From: Pararhodobacter oceanensis
GTDB taxonomy: Bacteria; Pseudomonadota; Alphaproteobacteria; Rhodobacterales; Rhodobacteraceae
Assembly (NCBI RefSeq): GCF_003076755.1
Contig: NZ_QDKM01000002.1
Span: 558,001 to 622,000, forward strand
Direction: 5' to 3'
Length of the DNA: 64,000 bases
Shown here: positions 37,638 through 46,905 of the stretch, piece after piece
How the letters are laid out: each line of letters starts with the position of its first letter
Numbering within the stretch: the first letter of the stretch is position 1
The notes under the pieces: generated by a model
Told to the model about the DNA's origin: nothing
What the model saw: the letters and a program-made list of their open reading frames with translations, nothing else
Database searches by the model: none
Program-made: the position numbers and the translations under genes

Positions 37638-38960
37638 ATGACCGCGCCGCGTAAACTTTTCATCAAGACTTACGGCTGTCAGATGAATGTCTATGACAGC
37701 GAGCGCATGGCCGAGGCTTTGGGCGCATCGGGCTATGTGCCGACCGATACCGCCGCCGATGCCGATATGATCTTGCTCAACACCTGCCATATCCGCGAGA
37801 AGGCCGCCGAGAAGGTCTATTCCGAGCTTGGACGGCTGAAACCGCTCAAGGATGGCAATCCCGATTTGAAAATCGGCATTGCCGGCTGTGTGGCGCAGGC
37901 CGAGGGTGCCGAGATCATGCGCCGCGCGCCGGTGGTCGATCTGGTGGTCGGGCCGCAGACCTATCACCGTCTGCCGGCAATGGAGGCCGCCGCCCGCGCC
38001 GGTGAGCGTCCTGTCGATACCGATTTCCCCGATGAGGATAAATTCGAACATCTGCCCAAAGGCCCGCGCGCGGTGCGTGGCGTGTCGGCGTTTTTGACCG
38101 TGCAGGAGGGCTGCGACAAATTCTGCGCCTTCTGCGTGGTGCCCTATACCCGCGGCGCCGAAGTCAGCCGCCCCGCCGAGCGGATCCTGCGCGAGGCGCG
38201 CGATCTGGTCGAGCGCGGCGTGCGCGAGGTCACGCTCTTGGGGCAGAACGTTAACGGTTATCACGGCGAGGGGCTGGACGGGCGCGATTGGTCGCTGGCG
38301 CGTCTGGTGCGCGAACTGGCCGAGATCGACGGGCTCTGGCGCATCCGCTACACGACCTCGCACCCAAATGATATGAGCGACGATCTGATCGCCGCGCACG
38401 GTGATTTGGACAAGCTGATGCCCTATCTGCATCTGCCGGTGCAATCGGGCTCAGATAAGATCCTCAAGGCGATGAACCGCAAGCACACTGCGGCAGAGTA
38501 TCTGGAAATCCTTGATCGGCTGCGCGAAGTGCGGCCGGATCTGGCGCTCTCGGGCGATTTCATCGTCGGCTTTCCCGGCGAGGGAGAGGCGGAATTCGAG
38601 GCGACGATGGAGCTGGTGCGCAAGGCCGGCTACCACTCGGCCTTCTCGTTCAAATACTCGGCCCGCCCCGGCACCCCTGCCGCCGAGCGGCCGGTGCTGC
38701 CCGATGCGGTGCTCGATGTGCGCTTGCACGAGCTACAGGCACTGATCACCGAGCAGCAGCGCGCCGCGCAGCAGGCGATGGTCGGCCGCGAGGTGCAGGT
38801 TCTGTTCGAGAAACCGGGCCGGATGCCGGGGCAAATGGTGGGTAAATCCGACTATCTCCACGCGGTTCACGCCACCGGCGAAGGCATTGCTCCGGGCCAG
38901 CTGAGACGGGTGAGAATCACCGAAAGCGCGACAAATTCGCTGGCTGCGGTTCTGCTGTGA
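37638..38960 (+). CDS. miaB: tRNA-2-methylthio-N6-dimethylallyladenosine synthase MiaB
   Basis: 440 residues. N-terminal MTTase domain with [20 protein letters not shown] and later cysteines in [11 protein letters not shown] and [11 protein letters not shown]. The radical-SAM cluster is in [20 protein letters not shown], and a TRAM domain is at the end ([12 protein letters not shown]). Adds the methylthio group at A37 of certain tRNAs. ATG 37638 with GAGGA upstream; the longer frame has no homology. Heads the phoH-ybeY-corC-lnt neighbourhood. Confidence 0.95.
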   Translation: MTAPRKLFIKTYGCQMNVYDSERMAEALGASGYVPTDTAADADMILLNTCHIREKAAEKVYSELGRLKPLKDGNPDLKIGIAGCVAQAEGAEIMRRAPVVDLVVGPQTYHRLPAMEAAARAGERPVDTDFPDEDKFEHLPKGPRAVRGVSAFLTVQEGCDKFCAFCVVPYTRGAEVSRPAERILREARDLVERGVREVTLLGQNVNGYHGEGLDGRDWSLARLVRELAEIDGLWRIRYTTSHPNDMSDDLIAAHGDLDKLMPYLHLPVQSGSDKILKAMNRKHTAAEYLEILDRLREVRPDLALSGDFIVGFPGEGEAEFEATMELVRKAGYHSAFSFKYSARPGTPAAERPVLPDAVLDVRLHELQALITEQQRAAQQAMVGREVQVLFEKPGRMPGQMVGKSDYLHAVHATGEGIAPGQLRRVRITESATNSLAAVLL

Positions 38961-39071
38961 TCTCTGCGTTTCGACGCATGGCGCAGTGATCGCGGCGCAT
39001 TTTCGACGAAAAAATCGCCTCCGACTGGGGGTTAAAAGGCGAATTTCCGCATGTCGATGTGGGAATCTCTC

Positions 39072-39095
39072 TAGCAAAGTCGCGCAACTTTGCTA
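39072..39095. promoter_or_regulatory. Perfect 9-bp inverted repeat upstream of the OmpA-like gene
   Basis: TAGCAAAGT-CGCGCA-ACTTTGCTA, 106 bases before the ATG at 39202 and 111 bases after miaB. No T-run follows, so an operator is as likely as a terminator. Nothing else is recognised in 38961-39201. Confidence 0.4.
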
Positions 39096-39201
39096 ATGTT
39101 TCCGATGTGGTAGAGGAATTTCTTGCCGGTTGTCCCTGATCTGCTTAGGGGGCGCCAAGGCGCGGAGACTTTTGCCAGGGGGTTTAACAATAAAAAGGAA
39201 G

Positions 39202-39783
39202 ATGGCTGTGGTTAAGTCTGTTTCCAAAGCCGTCCGGCTGATCGCTGGCGCCGCTGCCATGGCGCTTGTTCTTGTTGGATTGACGGCAACTGATGCGGCG
39301 GCGCAGCGGCAGCGCACCATTGTCGGTGAGCGCTATGTGCCAACCATTTGGGTCGATCCCGATGGCTGTCAGCACTGGGTGATCGACAACGGTATCGAAG
39401 GCTATATGACGCCGAATCGCACGCCCGACGGGCGGCCGGTCTGTCAGCGCACCAACGCCTGCCTGACGATGAGCACCGATACGCTGTTTGCCACCGGCAG
39501 CCATAACCTGCGGCCCGGCGCTCAGGCGCGGTTGTCGCAATTCTTCAGCACCAATGGCTCGACCGCCTTTGTGGTCTACGGCCACACCGATCCGCGCGGC
39601 GGGTTCCAGTATAATATGAACCTGTCGGAAAACCGCGCCCGCACGGTGGCCAATGTGGCGATCGCCTCGGGTGGTCGGGTGGCAGCGGTGCGCGGCTTTG
39701 GTCCGATGCATCCGGTGGCGTCGAATTCGACCGCCGCGGGCATGGCGCAGAACCGCCGTGTCGAAGTGATGTGCGTGCAGTGA
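39202..39783 (+). CDS. OmpA-family protein with N-terminal WVDPxGCxHW module
   Basis: 193 residues. Signal peptide to about residue 35 (cleavage near AAA-Q). Then a short module IWVDPDGCQHWVIDNGIEGY (residues 49-68) and a C-terminal OmpA domain from about 88, with VVYGHTDPRGGFQYNMNLSE, RARTVANVAIASGG and NRRVEVMCV, which in the family bind peptidoglycan. Cysteines at 56, 81, 87 and 191 could form disulfides. ATG 39202 follows AAAAGGAAG. The next gene carries the same module as a lipoprotein, so the two probably act together in the envelope. Role unknown. Confidence 0.82.
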   Translation: MAVVKSVSKAVRLIAGAAAMALVLVGLTATDAAAQRQRTIVGERYVPTIWVDPDGCQHWVIDNGIEGYMTPNRTPDGRPVCQRTNACLTMSTDTLFATGSHNLRPGAQARLSQFFSTNGSTAFVVYGHTDPRGGFQYNMNLSENRARTVANVAIASGGRVAAVRGFGPMHPVASNSTAAGMAQNRRVEVMCVQ

Positions 39784-39803
39784 GCTCCGGGGGGAATGCA
39801 ACA

Positions 39804-40151
39804 ATGAAAACGACAAAAATGATCCTTCTGGGTGTCACCGCCGTGGGCCTCTCGGCCTGTGTCAGCACCTCGGGTGGCGGCAACGCCAACAACAACGCCG
39901 GTGGTGGCGATGGCTGGGTGGAATGGAACGCCGAGGATAACACCTCGGACCGCCATCTGGGCCGCCAGAACCATATCTCCAACATGCGCGACGCCGGTAT
40001 CTGGGTCGATCCGCATGGCTGCGACCACTGGATCATCGACGAAGGCGTCGAGGGCTTCATGTCGCCGCGTCTGGATGATTACGGCAATCCGGTATGCTCG
40101 GGCATCGCGCCGCCGACCGTCGCAGTCGGGCGCTATCGCCGCGGCACCTAA
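39804..40151 (+). CDS. Lipoprotein sharing the WVDPxGCxHW module
   Basis: 115 residues. Lipoprotein signal MKTTKMILLGVTAVGLSAC with Cys19, a Gly/Asn-rich linker (20-36), then IWVDPHGCDHWIIDEGVEGF (66-85) and DDYGNPVCSG. Twenty bases after the OmpA-like gene and clearly related to its N-terminal module, so an operon of paralogous parts: one peptidoglycan-binding, one lipid-anchored. ATG 39804 has GGGGGAA upstream. No known function; possible outer-membrane-attached partner. Confidence 0.8.
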   Translation: MKTTKMILLGVTAVGLSACVSTSGGGNANNNAGGGDGWVEWNAEDNTSDRHLGRQNHISNMRDAGIWVDPHGCDHWIIDEGVEGFMSPRLDDYGNPVCSGIAPPTVAVGRYRRGT

Positions 40152-40360
40152 GCGGCGCCTGTCCCTCGCGGGCACAAGGTTTTGGACGGCCCTGCACTGC
40201 GGGGCCGTTCTGCATTTCGCGCGCGCGCAGAATTGACCTCAGCGATGGTTGTATTTGCCCGCTCAATGGCTAAATCTTGTGGTGCCCGCTTGCCAATCGT
40301 CAGGCGGAGAGGCAGACTCGTCGGCAAGATGAGAGACCACACACCAAGCAGAGGTGCAAT

Positions 40361-41368
40361 TTGGGTATCAGCGCGTTGACGCCGCCACCAGACTCCGATG
40401 ATCAAACACAGACGATGATGGAATTTGCCGACAATCGCCTCCTGGTCGATCTATGCGGCGAATATGATCGCAATCTGGTCAGGTTGGAGGCGGAGCTTGA
40501 CGTGCAGATCGTGCGTCGTGGCAATCAGTTGTTCATCATCGGCGATCCGACGATGCGGGCCCGTGCAGCCGAGACGCTGCGGGCGCTCTATGACCGGTTG
40601 AGCGATGGCAAAGAGGTTGTCGCGGGCGATGTGGACGGGGCGCTGAACCTCTCGGCCGGTGACAAACCCGAGCGCCAGCTTGAGATGTTTCGCAGCGGGC
40701 AGGTCGAAATCCGCACCCGCAAGAAGACCGTCGCCCCGCGCACCAAGGCGCAGCAGGATTATGCGCGCTCCTTGTTCGAGAAATCGCTGAATTTCGGCAT
40801 CGGACCGGCGGGCACCGGCAAGACCTATATTGCCGTCGCGGCGGCGGTGCATTTCTTCATCGAGGGTCATGTCGACAAGATCATCCTGTCACGTCCGGCG
40901 GTCGAGGCGGGCGAAAAGCTCGGCTATCTACCCGGCGATATGAAGGAAAAAGTCGATCCCTATATGCAGCCGCTCTATGACGCGCTGAATGACTTCTTCC
41001 CCGCCAAGCAACTGGCGCGGCTGATGGAGGAAAAGCGCATCGAGATCGCGCCCTTGGCCTTCATGCGCGGGCGCACCCTGGCCAGCGCCTATGTGGTGCT
41101 GGATGAGGCGCAGAACGCCAGCGAAATGCAGATGAAGATGTTCCTGACCCGTCTCGGCGAGGGCTCGCGCATGGCGATCACCGGCGACCGCAGTCAGGTG
41201 GACCTGCCACGTGGCCATACCAGTGGTCTGGTCGCCGCCGAGCGCATCCTCAAGCATATCCCCGATATCGGGTTCAGCTATTTCACCGCCGCCGATGTTG
41301 TGCGCCATCCGTTGGTCGCCAAGATCGTCGCCGCCTATGACGATCACGACGCCCGCAAGGCTCCATAA
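40361..41368 (+). CDS. PhoH-family ATPase
   Basis: 335 residues from a TTG start at 40361, chosen because GAGGTG lies 5 bases upstream and family N-termini begin near here; ATG at 40415 would give 317 residues, and the frame is open to 40277. An N-terminal KH-like part (LLVDLCGEYDRNLVRLEAEL) is followed by the PhoH ATPase with Walker A GPAGTGKT (148-155), LSRPAVEAGEKLGYLPGD and VVLDEAQNASEMQMKMFLTR. Linked to YbeY in most bacteria and thought to act in RNA metabolism or ribosome maturation. Precedes ybeY by 46 bases. Confidence 0.88.
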   Translation: MGISALTPPPDSDDQTQTMMEFADNRLLVDLCGEYDRNLVRLEAELDVQIVRRGNQLFIIGDPTMRARAAETLRALYDRLSDGKEVVAGDVDGALNLSAGDKPERQLEMFRSGQVEIRTRKKTVAPRTKAQQDYARSLFEKSLNFGIGPAGTGKTYIAVAAAVHFFIEGHVDKIILSRPAVEAGEKLGYLPGDMKEKVDPYMQPLYDALNDFFPAKQLARLMEEKRIEIAPLAFMRGRTLASAYVVLDEAQNASEMQMKMFLTRLGEGSRMAITGDRSQVDLPRGHTSGLVAAERILKHIPDIGFSYFTAADVVRHPLVAKIVAAYDDHDARKAP

Positions 41369-41414
41369 GGGATTGCGCATCCGTGTCAAAGCGGGCGCAG
41401 AGATATGATGCCAG

Positions 41415-41948
41415 ATGCCGATTGAGATCGATATAACCGACGACCGCTGGCTCGGCCTAGGCGCGGGGGGTGCCGGTGGGATTGAGCAACTGGTGGCCCG
41501 CGGCTGTGATGCAACGCTGCGGCATCTGGGCTACGCGCCCGAGGGGTTGGAAATCAGTGTGCTCGCCTGTGATGACGCCCGCATCCGCGACCTCAACACA
41601 CGGTTTCGCGGCAAGGATGCGCCGACCAATGTGCTGTCATGGCCGACCTGGGACCTGAGCGCCGAGACGGCAGGCGACGCGCCGGAGCCGCCCGAGCTGG
41701 GCTCTGCCGAGATGCCCGAAGAGCTGGGCGATATGGCGCTGGCCTATGAGACCTGCGCGCGTGAGGCCGAAGAGCAGGGCAAATCGCCCAAGGATCATGT
41801 CACCCATCTGGTGGTGCATTCGACGCTGCATTTGCTCGGATACGACCATGAAACCGACGCGGATGCCGAATTGATGGAAGGTTTAGAGCGTTTGATCCTT
41901 GCACAACTGGGCATTGACGACCCATATGCAGCGGATCACCATGCATAG
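41415..41948 (+). CDS. ybeY: Endoribonuclease YbeY
   Basis: 177 residues. The zinc motif H-x3-H-x5-H is in HLVVHSTLHLLGYDHETD (a Ser takes the usual Gly after the first His). Upstream, FRGKDAPTNVLSWPTWDL is the conserved substrate-groove segment. Acts in 16S rRNA 3'-end maturation and ribosome quality control. ATG 41415 is the reported start; other ATGs nearby lie out of frame. Between phoH and corC, the usual order. Confidence 0.92.
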   Translation: MPIEIDITDDRWLGLGAGGAGGIEQLVARGCDATLRHLGYAPEGLEISVLACDDARIRDLNTRFRGKDAPTNVLSWPTWDLSAETAGDAPEPPELGSAEMPEELGDMALAYETCAREAEEQGKSPKDHVTHLVVHSTLHLLGYDHETDADAELMEGLERLILAQLGIDDPYAADHHA

Positions 41949-42044
41949 GCTGGTGATATCCAAGCACAGTATGACTTGCGCGGTGCCTCCAAAAGCACGG
42001 CGACCCCGGATCAATTTACCCAGTTCACACACTGGAAAGGACCC

Positions 42045-42983
42045 ATGAACGATACCCCTTCCGGCTCTGGCCCTGCCGTTGCAATCGCATCGGCAGACGA
42101 CCCAAGCCACAGTCCCGAGCCCAGCCCTGACCCTTGTCCCGAGAACGGACACCGTGAACGCGGGCTTTTTGGTCGTCTCTTTGATGCGCTGTCACCGGCA
42201 GAAGCCGAGGATGAAGCGGAGGCCAGTTTCAATATGTCCATGCAGCAAGTCCTGCCCGGGCTGGCCAATCTGAGGCGGTTACGGGTGGCCGATGTTTCGG
42301 TGCCCAAGGCCGAGATCGTGGCAATTCCGGTGGATATCGACGGCGATGCGCTGATGGCGCTGTTCCGCGAGAGCGGGTTTTCGCGCCTGCCGGTCTATGA
42401 CGAGACGCTGGACCATCCGATGGGGTTTTTGCTGCTCAAGGATCTGGTGCTGCACCACGGGTTCGATCTGGATCAAAAGGATCTGGCGATTGCCTCGATG
42501 CTGCGGCCTTTGCTGTTCGTGCCGCCGTCGATGCCTTTGGTGGTTTTGCTGCAAAAGATGCAGGCCGAGCGCACCCATATGGCGCTGGTGATTGACGAAT
42601 ACGGCGGGGTCGAAGGGCTGGTGACGATCGAGGATCTGCTCGAGCAGGTGGTCGGCCAGATCGAGGATGAACACGACAGCGAGAACGAGCATCTGTGGCA
42701 ACAGGAAATGCCGCTGGTCTGGTTGATACAGGCGCGCGCACAGCTTGATGATTTGCAAGATGCGCTGGGCTTTGATCTGACCGAAGGCTTGGACGACGAA
42801 GAGGTCGATACGCTAGGCGGGTTGGTGTTCCTGATGCTCGGGCGGGTTCCGGCACGTGGCGAGGTGATCAGCCATCCGGCGGGGCATGAACTTGAGGTGC
42901 TCGAGGCCGATCCACGCCGCGTGAAGCGTTTGCGGGTGCGTGTTGCCGGGTCCAAGGCCGGTGACGCCGCCAGCGGCGACTGA
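42045..42983 (+). CDS. CorC/HlyC-type CBS-domain protein
   Basis: 312 residues. Disordered Pro/Ser-rich N-terminus (1-40), an LRRLRVADVSVPKAEIVAIP start of the CBS pair (about 85-210) with LVIDEYGGVEGLVTIEDLLE, and a C-terminal CorC_HlyC domain (LGGLVFLMLGRVPARGEVIS). No DUF21 membrane part, as in CorC. Thought to aid divalent-metal homeostasis at the membrane. ATG 42045 follows GGAAAGG. Its 3' end is overlapped by lnt. Confidence 0.88.
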   Translation: MNDTPSGSGPAVAIASADDPSHSPEPSPDPCPENGHRERGLFGRLFDALSPAEAEDEAEASFNMSMQQVLPGLANLRRLRVADVSVPKAEIVAIPVDIDGDALMALFRESGFSRLPVYDETLDHPMGFLLLKDLVLHHGFDLDQKDLAIASMLRPLLFVPPSMPLVVLLQKMQAERTHMALVIDEYGGVEGLVTIEDLLEQVVGQIEDEHDSENEHLWQQEMPLVWLIQARAQLDDLQDALGFDLTEGLDDEEVDTLGGLVFLMLGRVPARGEVISHPAGHELEVLEADPRRVKRLRVRVAGSKAGDAASGD

Positions 42984-44535
42984 GGTGCAGCAGGTCTTGC
43001 GGGGCAGATGGGGCGTCCTTGGCGTGGCGCTGGCCTCGGGGCTGATTGCCGCGCTCGGGCAGGCGCCTTGGGGGCTGTGGTATCTCGCCCTTCCGGCGCT
43101 GGCTGCAGTGGCGCTGCTGGTGGCGCTCACTCCGACTGCGCGCGGGGCCTTCGGGCGCGCATGGCTGGCGGGGGCGGCGCAATTTGCCGTGGCGCTGGCG
43201 TGGATTGTCGAGCCCTTCCTGATTGATAGCACAACGCATGGCTGGATGGCGCCCTTCGCGCTGCTTGGCATGGCTTGCGGATTGGCGCTGTTCTGGGGCG
43301 CTGCGGCGGCTTTGGCTGCGGGGGCGCTGCAGCGGCCTGTGGCACGGATCTGGGCATTTGCCGGCGCGATGCTGGCGTTCGAAGCGTTACGCGGGCATTT
43401 GTTCACCGGTTTTCCATGGGCGCTGACCGGCCATATCTGGATCGGCACCCCGGCGGATCAACTTGCGGCCTATGGTGGCAGCCTGCTGCTCAGCGCCTTG
43501 GCTTTGGGCCTCGCGGCGACGCTGGCGACAGTGGCCTACCGTCTGACGCAAGGCCGGATCTTGCGCGCCTCACTGGTGGCGCTGGGCGGCGCGATTGCAG
43601 CGGCGGCGGCGCTGGGTCTCGGCGCATTTCGGCTCGCTGCACCCTTGCCGCCACCGCTTACGCCGGTGGTGCGGCTGGTGCAGGGCAATGTCCCGCAGCA
43701 TCTCAAATGGCAGCCCGATCTGGTCGAAGGCTTCTATCACCGCCATCTCGCCCTCAGCGCCACCGCTGCCGATGCCCCCCCCGCGCTGGTCATCTGGCCC
43801 GAATCCGCCGCGCCCTTCCTTTTGGATAGCGCGGGGGACGGGCTGCGTATGGCGATCGAGGCGGCGGGCGTGCCCTTGATCTTTGGCGTGGACCGCCGCG
43901 CGCGTGACGAGGCGGGGCGCGTCCAATATTTCAACGCGCTGGCGCTGATCGGCATGGATGCGCAGGTGGCGGCGGTCTACGACAAGCACCATCTGGTGCC
44001 CTTTGGCGAATATATCCCGCTGATCGGGCAATTCGCCGAAGGCTTCGGCGGTCTCGCCTCGCAAGCGCTCTCGGGCTATGCGCCGGGGCCGGGGGTGCAA
44101 ATCGTGGACCTCGCGGCGCTGGGGCTCGAAGGCTTCGGTCAGAGCCTGCCGCTGATCTGCTATGAGGCGGTGTTTGCGCGCAATCTGCGCAGCGAAACGC
44201 GGCCCGATTGGGTTTTGCAGATCACCAATGACGCCTGGTTCGGCACCGGCATCGGACCCTTCCAGCATCTCGCGCAGGCGCAATTGCGGGCGGTGGAATT
44301 CGGCCTGCCCTTGGTGCGCGCGGCGAATACCGGCGTTTCGGCGATGATCGACGCCCGCGGACGGATCACCGCCGCGCTGCCGCTGGGCGAGCAGGGGGTG
44401 CTCGACGCGCACATCCCCGGCGCAATGCCCGCGACACCCTACGCGCGGATCGGCGACACCCCGTGGCATGTCGCACTCTCGCTGCTTGCCCTTTGGCTGG
44501 CCCTGCGTGGCTGGCGGCGCAGAGGCAGCGCCTGA
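42961..44535 (+). CDS. lnt: Apolipoprotein N-acyltransferase Lnt
   Basis: About 524 residues. The N-terminal half has seven or so membrane helices; the C-terminal nitrilase domain holds the triad in VIWPESAAPFLLD (Glu), YDKHHLVPFGEYIPLIGQ (Lys) and PLICYEAVFARNL (Cys), with ITNDAWFGTGIGPFQHLAQA following. Adds the third acyl chain to lipoproteins in the inner membrane, which the several lipoproteins here need. Start uncertain: GTG at 42961 chosen (AAGG upstream); GTG at 42940 or 42985 in the same frame also possible, the last not overlapping corC. Confidence 0.9.
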   Translation: MTPPAATEVQQVLRGRWGVLGVALASGLIAALGQAPWGLWYLALPALAAVALLVALTPTARGAFGRAWLAGAAQFAVALAWIVEPFLIDSTTHGWMAPFALLGMACGLALFWGAAAALAAGALQRPVARIWAFAGAMLAFEALRGHLFTGFPWALTGHIWIGTPADQLAAYGGSLLLSALALGLAATLATVAYRLTQGRILRASLVALGGAIAAAAALGLGAFRLAAPLPPPLTPVVRLVQGNVPQHLKWQPDLVEGFYHRHLALSATAADAPPALVIWPESAAPFLLDSAGDGLRMAIEAAGVPLIFGVDRRARDEAGRVQYFNALALIGMDAQVAAVYDKHHLVPFGEYIPLIGQFAEGFGGLASQALSGYAPGPGVQIVDLAALGLEGFGQSLPLICYEAVFARNLRSETRPDWVLQITNDAWFGTGIGPFQHLAQAQLRAVEFGLPLVRAANTGVSAMIDARGRITAALPLGEQGVLDAHIPGAMPATPYARIGDTPWHVALSLLALWLALRGWRRRGSA

Positions 44536-44645
44536 CGCCGCCCCTGATGCCGTGCGGGCAGCGGGGACACAGAGGCGGCGCGGTTGCCGCAGGTCAGCCG
44601 AAACCGATTGACGCCGCAAAGCAGAGCAGATAGCGCGAAAGACAA

Positions 44646-44699
44646 CTCTGTCGCAACGGCTTCCTGGCGCGACAGTCGTATAGCAATGGAGCACCCCCG
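44646..44699 (+). ncRNA. SAM/SAH riboswitch upstream of metK
   Basis: Stem CTGTCGC (44648-44654) pairs with GCGACAG (44669-44675). The loop AACGGCTTCCTGGC is the conserved SAM/SAH ligand loop, and CAATGGAGCAC (44684-44694) carries the Shine-Dalgarno GGAG, which can pseudoknot with the loop. The metK ATG follows at 44700. Ligand binding is known to hide the ribosome site, shutting off SAM synthetase. This class is known from Rhodobacterales. Confidence 0.9.
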
Positions 44700-45881
44700 A
44701 TGAGCCGTCAGAACTATATTTTCACCTCGGAATCCGTTTCCGAGGGGCACCCCGATAAGGTTTGTGACCGGATCTCGGATTCCATCCTCGATGCGCTCTT
44801 GGCCGAAGAACCCGAAGCCCGCGTTGCCTGCGAGGCTTTTGCCACCACCAACCGCGTGGTGATCGGCGGCGAAATCGGCCTCTCGGATAAGGCGAAACTG
44901 GCCGAATATCTCGATTTGATCGACCCGATCACCCGCGCCTGCATCCGCGACATCGGCTATGAGCAAGACAAATTCCATTGGGAACATGTCGAGATCACCA
45001 ATCTGCTGCACGAGCAATCCGCCCATATCGCGCAGGGCGTCAATGCCGCGGCGAATAAGGACGAGGGCGCGGGCGATCAGGGCATCATGTTCGGCTATGC
45101 CACCGATGAAACCGACGCGCTGATGCCGGCGCCGATCCTCTATGCCCATGCGATCCTGCGGCGGTTGGCCGAAGTGCGCAAATCCGGCGCCGAGACGGTG
45201 CTGGGACCGGACGCGAAATCGCAGCTTTCCGTGCGCTATGTGGACGGGTTGCCGGTCGAGGTGACCTCGATTGTGCTGTCCACCCAGCATCTCGACGAGA
45301 CGATGGATTCGGATGATGTGCGCGCCGTCATCGAGCCTTATATCCGCGACGAACTGCCCGAGGGCTGGCTGACCGCGAACACCATCTGGCATGTCAATCC
45401 GACCGGAAAATTCGTCATCGGCGGGCCGGACGGCGACGCCGGGCTGACCGGCCGCAAGATCATTGTCGATACTTACGGCGGCGCGGCCCCGCATGGCGGC
45501 GGCGCGTTCTCGGGTAAGGACCCGACCAAGGTCGACCGCTCGGCGGCCTATGCCGCGCGCTATCTGGCGAAAAACGTGGTCGCGGCGGGGCTGGCGAAGC
45601 GCTGCACGCTGCAGCTCTCCTATGCGATTGGCGTGGCGCGTCCCCTGTCGATCTATGTCGACACCCATGGCACCGGCGCGGTCCCCGATGAGGCGATCGA
45701 GCGCGCGGTGGATGCGGCGATGGACCTGACCCCGCGCGGCATCCGCACGGCGCTGGGGCTGAACAAGCCGATCTATGCACGCACCGCCGCCTATGGGCAT
45801 TTTGGCCGCGCGCCCGAAGCCGATGGCGGGTTTAGCTGGGAGCGCAGCGATCTGGTGGATGTGCTGAAGGCGGGCGTTTAA
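44700..45881 (+). CDS. metK: S-adenosylmethionine synthetase
   Basis: 393 residues, complete. Begins [20 protein letters not shown] (His and Asp of the ATP site) and has [60 protein letters not shown] and the phosphate-binding DTYGG loop. Makes SAM from methionine and ATP in the cytoplasm. The ribosome site is inside a SAM/SAH riboswitch, so translation should fall when its product is abundant. The enzyme supplies the methyl donor for trmB nearby. Confidence 0.97.
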   Translation: MSRQNYIFTSESVSEGHPDKVCDRISDSILDALLAEEPEARVACEAFATTNRVVIGGEIGLSDKAKLAEYLDLIDPITRACIRDIGYEQDKFHWEHVEITNLLHEQSAHIAQGVNAAANKDEGAGDQGIMFGYATDETDALMPAPILYAHAILRRLAEVRKSGAETVLGPDAKSQLSVRYVDGLPVEVTSIVLSTQHLDETMDSDDVRAVIEPYIRDELPEGWLTANTIWHVNPTGKFVIGGPDGDAGLTGRKIIVDTYGGAAPHGGGAFSGKDPTKVDRSAAYAARYLAKNVVAAGLAKRCTLQLSYAIGVARPLSIYVDTHGTGAVPDEAIERAVDAAMDLTPRGIRTALGLNKPIYARTAAYGHFGRAPEADGGFSWERSDLVDVLKAGV

Positions 45882-45950
45882 GCCTTAGACCTGTTACGGT
45901 GCGTGCAAAGCACACACCCTACGGCGTCGCGCGATATGGCTCTGGCGGGG

Positions 45951-46253
45951 TTACAGCCGCCAGAACCTAAGTGGTTTGGTCTCGGCGCGTTTGATCACCG
46001 CGCGCGCCTCGAGATCAAGCTGCACGCATTTCATCCACCAGCCTGATTTCGCACCGCCGGGGAAATGCTCGGGCGAGAGATGCGGCAGCAGCGCCGCCTT
46101 GGCCTCGGCGGCGGTCAGGCCCGGAGGGTCCGCAGGCAGCACACCCAGCAGCGCGGTTTTCATCGCCTCGTATTTGGCGCGGTCGACGCGGGTGATATGG
46201 TCGGGCGCGTTGATATTGCGCACCTCGATCTTGCCGTCGTCAGTCTTACCCAT
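45951..46253 (-). CDS. Small conserved hypothetical protein (DUF6958-like)
   Basis: 100 residues starting MGKTDDGKIEVRNINAPDHI, with YEAMKTALLGVLPADPPGLT, AEAKAALLPHLSPEHFPGGA and KSGWWMKCVQLDLEARAVIK, ending RFWRL. The pattern looks like a small wHTH-like cytoplasmic protein, but no function is known to me. ATG 46253 is preferred because AGAGGA lies 8 bases upstream; the frame stays open to 46298. Points against metK, and back-to-back with the next gene. Confidence 0.7.
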   Translation of the reverse strand: MGKTDDGKIEVRNINAPDHITRVDRAKYEAMKTALLGVLPADPPGLTAAEAKAALLPHLSPEHFPGGAKSGWWMKCVQLDLEARAVIKRAETKPLRFWRL

Positions 46254-46394
46254 GCCGCTGTCCTCTGTTGTGCTGCCTTGAAAACCTGACGCCCGCACAG
46301 TGGTGTGTCAATCCAACACCCGTGCGGCGTGGCTCTTGTCAGGGCCGCGCATCTGGGTCAACCTGCGGCACCGGCGATAGGTAAGGGCCCAGGG

Positions 46395-46841
46395 ATGCAC
46401 GACAGTTTGCGCTATGCGGTGATCATGCTGGCCGCCGGAGTTGGTATTCCGGTGCTGGCAGCGTTGAACGCGCAACTTGGCACGCGGATCGGCTCGCCGA
46501 CAGTGGCGGCGGTGGTGCTGTTTTGCGTGGCGCTGGTCTCGGCGATTGCGGTGATGCTGGCGTCTCAGGGTGTCGCGGGGTTCAGCGCCCTGTCGCTGGC
46601 GCCCAAACATCTGTTTCTGGCCGGCATTCTGGTCTGTTTCTACGTGCTTTCGGTGACCATCGTCGCGCCGCGCTTTGGCGTGGGCAATGCAGTGTTTTTT
46701 GTGCTTTTGGGGCAGATGGTCTCGGCGGCGGTAATTGACCATTTCGGTCTGTTCGGCGCCGTGGTGCGCCCGCTGACTTGGATGCGTGGCAGCGGCTTGG
46801 GCGTGATGACACTGGGGCTTTTGCTGATCGTGCGCGCCTGA
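46395..46841 (+). CDS. DMT-superfamily inner-membrane protein (YdcZ/DUF606)
   Basis: 148 residues with five predicted membrane helices (YAVIMLAAGVGIPVLAALNA, VAAVVLFCVALVSAIAVMLA and others). The N-terminal NAQLGTRIGSP is the family signature after helix 1. YdcZ proteins are half-sized DMT transporters that may work as dimers; substrate unknown. ATG 46395 with AGGG directly upstream; the longer frame to 46305 is not homologous. Confidence 0.78.
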   Translation: MHDSLRYAVIMLAAGVGIPVLAALNAQLGTRIGSPTVAAVVLFCVALVSAIAVMLASQGVAGFSALSLAPKHLFLAGILVCFYVLSVTIVAPRFGVGNAVFFVLLGQMVSAAVIDHFGLFGAVVRPLTWMRGSGLGVMTLGLLLIVRA

Positions 46842-46905
46842 CATTGCCCGGATCAATGGCACAGCCCCTTGCGTAACAGGGGCGGGCGCAGTATGGCCGC
46901 GAGCC

